Of a DNA stretch of 5,838 nt, positions 1 through 4,702 are shown one piece after another. Origin of the DNA: Methylophilaceae bacterium UBA6140 (GTDB lineage: Bacteria > Pseudomonadota > Gammaproteobacteria > Burkholderiales > Methylophilaceae). The translations under genes were made by a program, and so were the position numbers. The first letter of the stretch is position 1. Every line of letters begins with the position of its first letter. The DNA lies in assembly GCA_002423265.1 (NCBI GenBank), contig DIVE01000012.1:277-6114 (forward strand), written 5' to 3'. The notes under the pieces were generated by a model. That model was not told the DNA's origin, ran no database searches, and saw nothing but the letters and a program-made list of their open reading frames with translations.

Positions 1-1038
1 GACGATCTGCGTGAGGAATTCGTGCGCGATTTCGTGTTTCCGATGTTCCGCGCCAATACCGTTTATGAAGGCGAATACTTGCTTGGAACTTCCATCGCAC
101 GTCCGTTGATCGCCAAGCGTCTGATCGAAATTGCCAACGAGACCGGCGCGAATGCCATTTCTCATGGCGCTACCGGCAAGGGGAACGATCAGGTGCGTTT
201 CGAGTTGGGCGCTTACGCGCTTAATCCGAACATCAAGGTCATCGCGCCCTGGCGTGAGTGGGATCTGCTTTCACGCGAAAAACTGCTGGCCTATGCCGAG
301 ACGCATGGCATTCCGGTTGAAATGAAACACAAGCAGGGTGGTTCGCCATATTCGATGGACGCCAATCTGCTGCATATTTCCTATGAAGGCCGCCATCTGG
401 AAGACCCGGCTGCCGAAGCCGAAGAAGACATGTGGCGCTGGACCGTGAGTCCGGAGAAAGCACCGGATGCCGCCGAGTATCTCGATATCGAGTACGCCAA
501 CGGCGATCCCGTCGCGCTCAATGGCAAGAAGCTGGCTGCGCACGAATTGCTGGCAGAGCTGAACCGTCTTGGCGGCAAACACGGTATCGGCCGCCTTGAT
601 CTGGTTGAGAACCGCTACGTCGGCATGAAGTCGCGCGGCTGCTACGAGACCCCCGGCGGCACCATCATGCTGAAGGCGCATCGTGCCATCGAATCGCTGA
701 CGCTGGACCGCGAAGTCGCTCACCTCAAGGATGATCTGATGCCGCGCTATGCCAGCCTGATCTACAACGGCTACTGGTGGAGCCCGGAACGTGTCGCGTT
801 GCAGACGCTGATCGATCACACGCAGAAGACCGTGAACGGTTTCGTGCGGCTCAAGCTATACAAGGGTAACGTTATCGTCGTTGGCCGTGACAGCAAGACC
901 GATTCGCTGTTCGACCCGACCATCGCCACCTTCGAGGATGATGCCGGTGCATACGACCAGAAGGATGCCGGCGGCTTCATCAAGCTTAATGCGCTGCGTA
1001 TGCGGATTGCGGCCAATCTGGACAAGCGCCGCCGTTAA
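1..1038 (+). CDS. argG: Argininosuccinate synthase, 5' end missing
   Basis: Catalyses the ATP-dependent condensation of citrulline and aspartate to argininosuccinate, the penultimate step of arginine biosynthesis, in the cytoplasm. The reading frame is open from the first base, so the gene starts left of the window; 345 residues are present. Against the remembered Pseudomonas protein (about 405 residues) roughly 60 N-terminal residues are missing, including the SGGLDTS nucleotide-binding motif. Visible hallmarks are [15 protein letters not shown], the family signature [12 protein letters not shown] (nt 166-201), [43 protein letters not shown] and the C-terminal [15 protein letters not shown]. 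The internal ATG at 22 is not a real start, because conserved sequence ([11 protein letters not shown]) precedes it in frame. No frameshift or missing conserved block is seen. The gene ends 20 bp before a strong hairpin terminator and converges on tpx. Identification is very secure. Confidence 0.97.
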   Translation, partial: DDLREEFVRDFVFPMFRANTVYEGEYLLGTSIARPLIAKRLIEIANETGANAISHGATGKGNDQVRFELGAYALNPNIKVIAPWREWDLLSREKLLAYAETHGIPVEMKHKQGGSPYSMDANLLHISYEGRHLEDPAAEAEEDMWRWTVSPEKAPDAAEYLDIEYANGDPVALNGKKLAAHELLAELNRLGGKHGIGRLDLVENRYVGMKSRGCYETPGGTIMLKAHRAIESLTLDREVAHLKDDLMPRYASLIYNGYWWSPERVALQTLIDHTQKTVNGFVRLKLYKGNVIVVGRDSKTDSLFDPTIATFEDDAGAYDQKDAGGFIKLNALRMRIAANLDKRRR

Positions 1039-1058
1039 ATCTGCCCATCGGTGCAACC

Positions 1059-1093
1059 CATGAAAAAAGCGGCCCAGAGCCGCTTTTTTCATG
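1059..1093. terminator. Bidirectional rho-independent terminator between argG and tpx
   Basis: A perfect inverted repeat: the left arm 1059-1073 (CATGAAAAAAGCGGC) pairs with the right arm 1079-1093, leaving a 5-nt loop. The GC core (GCGGC/GCCGC) is flanked by six A on one side and six T on the other. Transcripts from either strand therefore end in a GC stem followed by a U-run. It lies 20 bp after the argG stop and 17 bp after the tpx stop, which fits a shared terminator for two convergent genes. Confidence 0.92.
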
Positions 1094-1110
1094 TTGCCGA
1101 TCACATCGGG

Positions 1111-1614
1111 TTATTTGAGCACGGCCAGTGCTGCATCGTAATCCGGTTCGTTGGCGATTTCGCCGACCAGCTCGCTGTGCAGCACCTTGTTGTTTTCATC
1201 CAGCACTACAACCGCGCGGGCAGTGAGGCCGGCCAGACTGCTGTCGACGATCTCGACGCCGTAATCACGGGCGAATTTGGCCGTGTTGCGGAAGGTGGAG
1301 AGGGTGACGACGTTCTCGACGCCTTCGGCACCACAGAAACGGCTTTGCGCGAACGGCAGATCTGCCGAAATGCAAAGCACGACGGTGTTGTTCAGGCTGC
1401 CTGCGCGCTGGTTGAAGGTGCGGACCGAGGTGGCGCAGGTTGGTGTGTCGATGCTCGGGAAGATGTTCAATATCTTGCGCTTGCCTGCGAAATCGGCAAG
1501 CGACAGCAGGTTGCGCTTGGCATCGGCCAGCTGGAAGTCCGGTGCGGTATGACCGGCTGCGGGAAGATTGCCGCCTATGGTGACGGGATTGCCTTTGAGG
1601 GTGACAGTAGCCAT
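1111..1614 (-). CDS. tpx: Thiol peroxidase (Tpx, atypical 2-Cys peroxiredoxin)
   Basis: Reduces hydrogen peroxide and, preferentially in characterised Tpx enzymes, organic and lipid hydroperoxides, using thioredoxin as the usual electron donor. The protein has 167 residues, the normal length for the family. It carries the peroxiredoxin active-site stretch [14 protein letters not shown] with the peroxidatic Cys60 and the preceding Thr57, the resolving Cys94 in [10 protein letters not shown], and Arg133 in [10 protein letters not shown]. The spacing of the two cysteines matches E. coli Tpx (C61/C95). There is no signal peptide, so it could be cytoplasmic; E. coli Tpx was first described as periplasm-associated. 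The start is supported by an AAGGAG ribosome binding site (complement of 1621-1626) six bases upstream. It stands alone, convergent with argG and downstream of the FIST gene on the same strand, with a hairpin between them. I see no convincing promoter or OxyR site. Confidence 0.95.
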   Translation of the reverse strand: MATVTLKGNPVTIGGNLPAAGHTAPDFQLADAKRNLLSLADFAGKRKILNIFPSIDTPTCATSVRTFNQRAGSLNNTVVLCISADLPFAQSRFCGAEGVENVVTLSTFRNTAKFARDYGVEIVDSSLAGLTARAVVVLDENNKVLHSELVGEIANEPDYDAALAVLK

Positions 1615-1620
1615 TTTTAA

Positions 1621-1626
1621 CTCCTT
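1621..1626 (-). promoter_or_regulatory. Ribosome binding site of tpx
   Basis: The complement reads AAGGAG, a near-ideal Shine-Dalgarno sequence, with six bases to the ATG at 1614. It confirms the tpx start. Confidence 0.85.
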
Positions 1627-1644
1627 GTTTTAATCATTGAAACA

Positions 1645-1672
1645 GAAACGCCCGCAGGTTTGAGGGCGTTTT
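1645..1672 (-). terminator. Hairpin between the FIST gene and tpx, possible terminator
   Basis: AAACGCCC (1646-1653) pairs with GGGCGTTT (1664-1671), giving an 8-bp stem with a 10-nt loop. On the minus strand the stem is followed by an interrupted T-rich tract (GTTTCTGTTT). It sits about 125 bp after the FIST stop and 19 bp before the tpx Shine-Dalgarno. It could end the FIST transcript. It could equally belong to the tpx 5' leader, because little room is left between it and tpx for a full promoter. The rest of the 1627-1796 gap shows no gene and no clear sigma-70 promoter. Confidence 0.5.
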
Positions 1673-1796
1673 CTCCACTTGGTTTAATATCAACCCGGAT
1701 AATTCACCATACCGGCTCTGAAGCGGGTGGAAAATCGCGCGAACGCAAACTTTCTCGACATCGTTCTGTGATCCGGTGAAATACCTGGGCAAGTCG

Positions 1797-2957
1797 TTAT
1801 GAAAGCAGATTCTCTGTCAGATAGCCAATCGTCATGGTCTGATTGTGCAATACGCTGTCGGTGGTATTCGGCCTTGGTGCCAGCTCGCCATAGGAGTAAA
1901 AACCGGTCAGCGCGGTCTGCGGCCCCAGAATCTGTTGCACCATTTTGATTTCGTCTGCCACCTGTTCAGCCATGACCCCTTTGCGGCCGACGCAGCTGAC
2001 GCATATCGCCAGCCCCGGCTGATTGGTCACGCCGGGACTGAGGGCACCGGTGACCAGATGCGCAGCGCCGCCGGCACCCTCGACCAGACGGTCGTGATTG
2101 GTCTGGCACAGACGCACGGTCTCGCCTTCCTCGACATTGCCGGCAAAGGTCAAGCTGTTGTTGGCCGGATCAACCGCCAGCAGGGTTCTGATTTTCTCGA
2201 CGTCGCGCTTGCCTTCTTCGATGATCGCAAGCGGGAATTTAAGCCCGGTACCGGGCAGGCCCTTGGCGTAGGCATCGCCGATATACATGCGGTAGAGCGG
2301 CAGCGCCGGCTTGCCGTCCATTTCGTAGACCACATTTTTCACCGAGCGGGTGATCTTGCGCGGCGGGCCATAAGGTTTCCAGCCGCCGAGTGCGCCGCTG
2401 GCGTTGATCAGGTTGTTGCCGTAGAGGCCGACCGCAATGACCAGATTGTCGGAGACGACATCATTGATCAGTTGCAAGGTTTTGACGAAAGCGCCGCCAT
2501 CACCTGCCAGACCACCGACGATAGGCACTTCACCGAGCACGCTCTGAAAGCCCAGCAGGAGCTCGGAGCCGTTGACGTTGAGACCATCCGAGAATACCAG
2601 TACGGTGCGCAGACTGTCCGAGGCCAGTTGTCTGGCGATGCCTGCTGCGGTTTCAAAGGAATTCTGCATGCCGTTCATCTTGACGTGCGCCACGCGCTGC
2701 ATGGTTTTTTCCCACAGAATGGCGGTGATTTGCAGGCTGTCGTCGAATACGCCCTGAGGATTGATTTCGCCGGATGTGGTACAGCCGATAATCTGGGCGA
2801 CGGGATAGCGTTCCTTGAGAACACTGCTGAGTCTGGCTTCCGAGAAGCGCTTGACCGACCCGAACACGAGCACGAGGTTTGCATTCGGCAAAGGCGAAAC
2901 GGCCGGCAAATCCTTTAACGCCATTTTTGGTGCAACAGATTCCTGACGAATGAGCAT
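1797..2957 (-). CDS. Stand-alone FIST-domain sensory protein (FIST_N + FIST_C)
   Basis: A soluble 386-residue protein with no signal peptide or membrane helix, probably cytoplasmic. It has the two-part FIST architecture: FIST_N at roughly residues 26-215, with IGCTTSGEI (57-65) and VGGLAGDG (147-154), then FIST_C at roughly 216-356, with GKPALPLY, a SCVGRK block (321-326) and the closing GFYSYGELAP (352-361). The family was proposed to be a small-ligand sensor, perhaps for amino acids, and occurs fused to kinases, cyclases and chemoreceptor domains. Here there is no fused output, so a partner protein is expected. The ligand cannot be read from the sequence. The start is supported by GGGGAA (complement of 2966-2971) eight bases upstream of the ATG. 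The gene is transcribed away from pilG across a 258-bp gap. This suggests shared regulation or function with the pilus chemosensory operon, but does not prove it. Confidence 0.9.
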   Translation of the reverse strand: MLIRQESVAPKMALKDLPAVSPLPNANLVLVFGSVKRFSEARLSSVLKERYPVAQIIGCTTSGEINPQGVFDDSLQITAILWEKTMQRVAHVKMNGMQNSFETAAGIARQLASDSLRTVLVFSDGLNVNGSELLLGFQSVLGEVPIVGGLAGDGGAFVKTLQLINDVVSDNLVIAVGLYGNNLINASGALGGWKPYGPPRKITRSVKNVVYEMDGKPALPLYRMYIGDAYAKGLPGTGLKFPLAIIEEGKRDVEKIRTLLAVDPANNSLTFAGNVEEGETVRLCQTNHDRLVEGAGGAAHLVTGALSPGVTNQPGLAICVSCVGRKGVMAEQVADEIKMVQQILGPQTALTGFYSYGELAPRPNTTDSVLHNQTMTIGYLTENLLS

Positions 2958-2965
2958 TCGATATC

Positions 2966-2971
2966 TTCCCC
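2966..2971 (-). promoter_or_regulatory. Ribosome binding site of the FIST gene
   Basis: The complement reads GGGGAA, eight bases before the ATG at 2957. It is somewhat unlike AGGAGG but well placed. It lies just downstream of a leader hairpin (2974-2995). Confidence 0.65.
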
Positions 2972-2973
2972 TG

Positions 2974-2995
2974 AGCGCAGCGATGGTTCGCCGCT
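2974..2995 (-). promoter_or_regulatory. Leader hairpin next to the FIST gene Shine-Dalgarno
   Basis: AGCG (2974-2977) pairs with CGCT (2992-2995), and GCGA (2980-2983) with TCGC (2988-2991). This leaves a 4-base loop and a 2-base bulge (2978-2979). In the minus-strand transcript the structure ends two bases before the GGGGAA ribosome binding site, so it could influence translation. Part of its loop and arm can pair instead with 3032-3038. The function is inferred only. Confidence 0.35.
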
Positions 2996-3010
2996 TTATT
3001 ATTTGTACTT

Positions 3011-3042
3011 GCCCCTGTTCTGCATGCGATCCGAACCAGGGC
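3011..3042 (-). promoter_or_regulatory. Imperfect inverted repeat in the FIST gene leader
   Basis: The arms GCCCCTGTTC (3011-3020) and GAACCAGGGC (3033-3042) are nearly complementary, around a 12-base centre. It lies between the candidate FIST promoter and the ribosome binding site. It could form an RNA hairpin in the leader or be a dyad protein-binding site. There is no direct evidence for either. Confidence 0.3.
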
Positions 3043-3060
3043 TATTCATTCAAGCATCAT

Positions 3061-3089
3061 ATTTAACCTGTTTGTTACACGAATGACAA
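3061..3089 (-). promoter_or_regulatory. Candidate sigma-70 promoter for the FIST gene
   Basis: On the minus strand TTGTCA (complement of 3084-3089, five of six consensus bases) is followed, after exactly 17 bases, by TTAAAT (complement of 3061-3066, four of six). Transcription would begin near 3053, giving a leader of about 95 nt. The sequence lies in an AT-rich stretch as expected for a promoter. A TATGAT (complement of 3056-3061) is an alternative -10 element but lacks a good -35. Confidence 0.5.
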
Positions 3090-3114
3090 CTTAATGCTAT
3101 TATTTTTTCGAGTG

Positions 3115-3144
3115 TTGCACATAAATTAAATCTCTATATAGAAT
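3115..3144 (+). promoter_or_regulatory. Candidate sigma-70 promoter for pilGHIJ
   Basis: TTGCAC (3115-3120) and TAGAAT (3139-3144, five of six consensus bases) are separated by 18 bases; TATAGA (3137-3142) with 16 bases is an overlapping alternative. Transcription would begin near 3151, leaving a leader of about 65 nt before pilG. The -35 element is mediocre, so an activator may be involved. No sigma-54 element (GG-N10-GC) is seen. Confidence 0.4.
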
Positions 3145-3157
3145 AGTTTTAGAAACG

Positions 3158-3183
3158 TACATCGCATCTGCATCTGCGGTGTA
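3158..3183 (+). promoter_or_regulatory. Leader hairpin upstream of pilG
   Basis: TACATCGCA (3158-3166) pairs with TGCGGTGTA (3175-3183) over nine base pairs, including one G-U, around an 8-base loop. It sits just after the candidate pilG transcription start and is followed by an A-rich, unstructured run to the ribosome binding site. No T-run follows, so it is not a terminator. It could stabilise the 5' end of the mRNA or be a dyad operator. Confidence 0.35.
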
Positions 3184-3203
3184 AAACTATAAAAAATAAA
3201 ATC

Positions 3204-3210
3204 AAGGGGA
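3204..3210 (+). promoter_or_regulatory. Ribosome binding site deciding the GTG start of pilG
   Basis: AAGGGGA lies five bases before GTG at 3216. No ATG or other good start exists upstream in frame before the TAG stop at 3144. The next in-frame ATG falls inside the first beta-strand of the receiver domain, so the GTG is the credible start. Confidence 0.75.
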
Positions 3211-3215
3211 TCAGG

Positions 3216-3626
3216 GTGAGTCTAGCTAATCTGGCGGACGTGAAAGTCATGGTCATTGATGACAGCAACACGATTCGCCGCAGTGCCGAGATGTTTCTCA
3301 AGCAGGCGGGCTGCAAGGTGATTCTGGCTGAAGACGGCTTCGATGCATTGTCGAAAATCGCCAGCCAGCTACCCAATGTCGTGTTTGTCGACATCATGAT
3401 GCCGCGTCTCGACGGTTATCAGACCTGTTCCCTGATCAAACGCAATTCACGCTTCAAATCAACGCCCGTGATCATGCTTTCCAGCAAGGACGGGCTCTTC
3501 GACCGTGCGCGCGGACGTATGGTCGGCTCGGATCAGTACCTCACCAAACCATTTACCAAAGAATCCCTGATCGAGGCGGTACAGCAGTATGCATCGCCTG
3601 ATTTTCAATCACAAAAGGCGGACTGA
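3216..3626 (+). CDS. pilG: Twitching motility response regulator PilG (CheY-like)
   Basis: A single-domain receiver of 136 residues with no output domain. In Pil-Chp systems PilG is phosphorylated by the CheA-like kinase PilL/ChpA; it promotes pilus extension and, in Pseudomonas, links to adenylate cyclase activation. The acidic pocket is Asp15/Asp16 in VMVIDDSNTIRRSAE, the phosphoacceptor is Asp59 in FVDIMMPRLDGYQTC, and the switch residues are Ser89 (MLSSKDGLFD), Tyr108 and Lys111 (SDQYLTKPF), so all key residues are intact. The IMMPRLDGYQTC and SSKDGLFD stretches are typical of PilG rather than general CheY. It begins with GTG at 3216 behind AAGGGGA. It is the first gene of the operon; pilH follows after only three bases, and the two are probably co-translated. 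A short tail after residue 125 (SPDFQSQKAD) is not conserved. Confidence 0.93.
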   Translation: MSLANLADVKVMVIDDSNTIRRSAEMFLKQAGCKVILAEDGFDALSKIASQLPNVVFVDIMMPRLDGYQTCSLIKRNSRFKSTPVIMLSSKDGLFDRARGRMVGSDQYLTKPFTKESLIEAVQQYASPDFQSQKAD

Positions 3627-3629
3627 GGC

Positions 3630-3995
3630 ATGACAATTGAGACAATCATGGTGGTCGATGACTCCGAAACGGACCGTTTTCTGTTGACCGAAATGCTGGA
3701 AACGGCCGGTTACAAGGTCATCGCGGTTTCCAGCGGCGAAGAGTGTCTGGCGAAAGTCGAAGAGACGCCGCCGGACATGGTGCTGATGGATGTCATCATG
3801 CCCGGTCTCAACGGTTTTCAGACGACCAGGGCGCTTTCCAAAAATCCGCAGACCGCCCATATTCCGGTGATCGTTTGTACCGGCAAAGAGCAGGCTACTG
3901 ACCGCATGTGGGCTTTACGGCAAGGCGCAAAGGATTGCGTGATCAAACCGGTCAAGGCAGACGAGTTGATCGGAAAAATCAAGGAACTAGGGTAG
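3630..3995 (+). CDS. pilH: Twitching motility response regulator PilH (CheY-like)
   Basis: A second single-domain receiver, 121 residues. In Pseudomonas PilH opposes PilG, favouring pilus retraction or acting as a phosphate sink. Acidic pocket Asp10/Asp11 (VVDDSETDR), phosphoacceptor Asp54 in LMDVIMPGLNGFQTTR, Thr84 and Lys106 (IKPV) are present. The MPGLNGFQ and RQGAK stretches are characteristic of PilH. The odd feature is Cys103 (KDCVIKPV), where CheY has Tyr106 and remembered Pseudomonas PilH has Tyr; this aromatic normally reports phosphorylation by rotating inward. The start at 3630 is three bases after the pilG stop. Its ribosome binding site is weak: GAGG is only one base away and AAAAGG eleven bases away, so translation probably depends on coupling to pilG. 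The in-frame ATG at 3648 would trim six residues and is less likely. A 116-base gap follows before pilI. Confidence 0.92.
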   Translation: MTIETIMVVDDSETDRFLLTEMLETAGYKVIAVSSGEECLAKVEETPPDMVLMDVIMPGLNGFQTTRALSKNPQTAHIPVIVCTGKEQATDRMWALRQGAKDCVIKPVKADELIGKIKELG

Positions 3996-4111
3996 GGCGT
4001 GCTCGTACTGAATTCACCTGTCCGTTGCCAGGATTACGCGCGGCTTGCTCCGCGGATGGCATCCCGAACTGCTACCGTCGCAAACGCGAATTTTAGAGGG
4101 GACATGCCCTG
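3996..4111 (+). other. Intra-operon gap pilH-pilI with a GC-rich hairpin
   Basis: No gene is recognisable here. CGCGG (4039-4043) pairs with CCGCG (4050-4054) around six bases, and outside it TGCCA (4026-4030) pairs with TGGCA (4057-4061), forming a two-part stem with an asymmetric internal loop. There is no following T-run, so it is not a simple terminator; mRNA stability or processing is possible. The end of the gap holds the pilI ribosome binding site (GAGGGGA, 4096-4102). Confidence 0.4.
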
Positions 4112-4633
4112 ATGGCCAAGACCCGCCTGAATCTCCAGGCTTATCAGCAAGATATCCTGGCCCGTCTCAAGTATTCGAGCGAACATGCGGGTTCGGTAGC
4201 GGCTTCCAAACTGGGCGTGCTGGTCAACGGCATGCAGTGGCTGGTGTCGCTCGATGATGTCAGCGAGGTCATCGCGCTGCCAGAGATCACCCGCGTGCCC
4301 TTGACGCAGTCCTGGTTCATGGGGATCGCCAACGTACGCGGCAACCTCTATGCGCTGACGGATCTGGCCGATTTCTTCGGCTATCCGCCGACCAATATCA
4401 CCATCGACAGCCGCATTTTGCTGGCCAACCAGAAATTCGGTTTCAACGCCGGCCTGCTGGTCGAGCGGTTGATCGGCTTGCGCTCGCTCGAAGACATGGC
4501 TGTGCAGGAGGACGCCGGGCGGCAGTCTGCCTGGTACGTCAACCAGTACAAGGATAAAAACAATGAAATCTGGCATGAGATCGATATCGGCAGCCTGCTC
4601 AATCAGAGTCAGTTTATTCAGATAGCGGCCTGA
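4112..4633 (+). CDS. pilI: Twitching motility CheW-like coupling protein PilI
   Basis: A 173-residue CheW-like adaptor that would couple the receptor PilJ to the CheA-like kinase in the polar Pil-Chp signalling array. The CheW fold spans about residues 33-172. The receptor and kinase-binding region contains WFMGIANVRGNLYALTDL, with the NVRG motif at 74-77 that corresponds to the NLRG of chemotaxis CheW. FGYPPT, RILLANQKFGFNAGLLVERL and the WYV..Y element near the end agree with PilI proteins. The N-terminal 30 residues are a family-typical extension predicted to be helical. There are no membrane segments. The start at 4112 follows GAGGGGA (4096-4102) by nine bases. Position between pilH and pilJ makes PilI more likely than other CheW types such as ChpC. 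It ends in TGA at 4631, in the same frame as pilJ. Confidence 0.9.
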   Translation: MAKTRLNLQAYQQDILARLKYSSEHAGSVAASKLGVLVNGMQWLVSLDDVSEVIALPEITRVPLTQSWFMGIANVRGNLYALTDLADFFGYPPTNITIDSRILLANQKFGFNAGLLVERLIGLRSLEDMAVQEDAGRQSAWYVNQYKDKNNEIWHEIDIGSLLNQSQFIQIAA

Positions 4634-4689
4634 AAATCTTTAACCGCGGCGGCATTTGCAACATGCTGCGCGGTCTGTAATCATTCATT

Positions 4690-4694
4690 AGGAG
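4690..4694 (+). promoter_or_regulatory. Ribosome binding site deciding the pilJ start
   Basis: AGGAG lies eight bases before the ATG at 4703 but only two before another in-frame ATG at 4697. Normal spacing selects 4703. The choice changes the protein by only two residues (Met-His). Confidence 0.75.
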
Positions 4695-4702
4695 TAATGC
4701 AC

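Noticed and set aside
271..819. A 182-codon minus-strand frame inside argG
   Set aside because: Antisense shadow of a highly conserved enzyme; no motif or start signal.
22..1038. Starting argG at the ATG at position 22 as a complete gene
   Set aside because: Conserved argininosuccinate synthase residues continue upstream in frame to base 1, and the N-terminal nucleotide-binding motif would be missing, so the gene is simply cut by the window edge.
1051..1620. A 189-codon plus-strand frame opposite tpx
   Set aside because: Its start lies inside the terminator region and it mirrors tpx with no domain of its own.
1700..1780. Dispersed TTCACC/GGTGAA and ATCCGG/CCGGAT complementarity downstream of the FIST stop
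   Set aside because: The arms are short, far apart and overlap each other in alternative pairings; this is consistent with chance, and no T-run follows.
1845..2918. A 357-codon open frame on the plus strand opposite the FIST gene
   Set aside because: It lies entirely antisense to a well-supported conserved gene. Its protein is His/Gln/Asp-rich with no recognisable motif, and it has no ribosome binding site that I could support. Long antisense frames are expected from the codon bias.
3165..3176. CATCTG direct repeat as a possible regulator-binding repeat or tandem array
   Set aside because: Only two 6-base units, fully contained in the pilG leader hairpin; not enough to call a repeat element.
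4104..4112. Three-codon mini-ORF ATG-CCC-TGA overlapping the pilI start (TGATG)
   Set aside because: The Shine-Dalgarno is one base from its ATG and well spaced for the pilI ATG, so it is most likely coincidental and not a coupling peptide.
4034..4576. A 180-codon minus-strand frame opposite pilI, and similarly one at 4949-5314 opposite pilJ
   Set aside because: Both overlap conserved coding sequence on the other strand, and their translations show no recognisable family.
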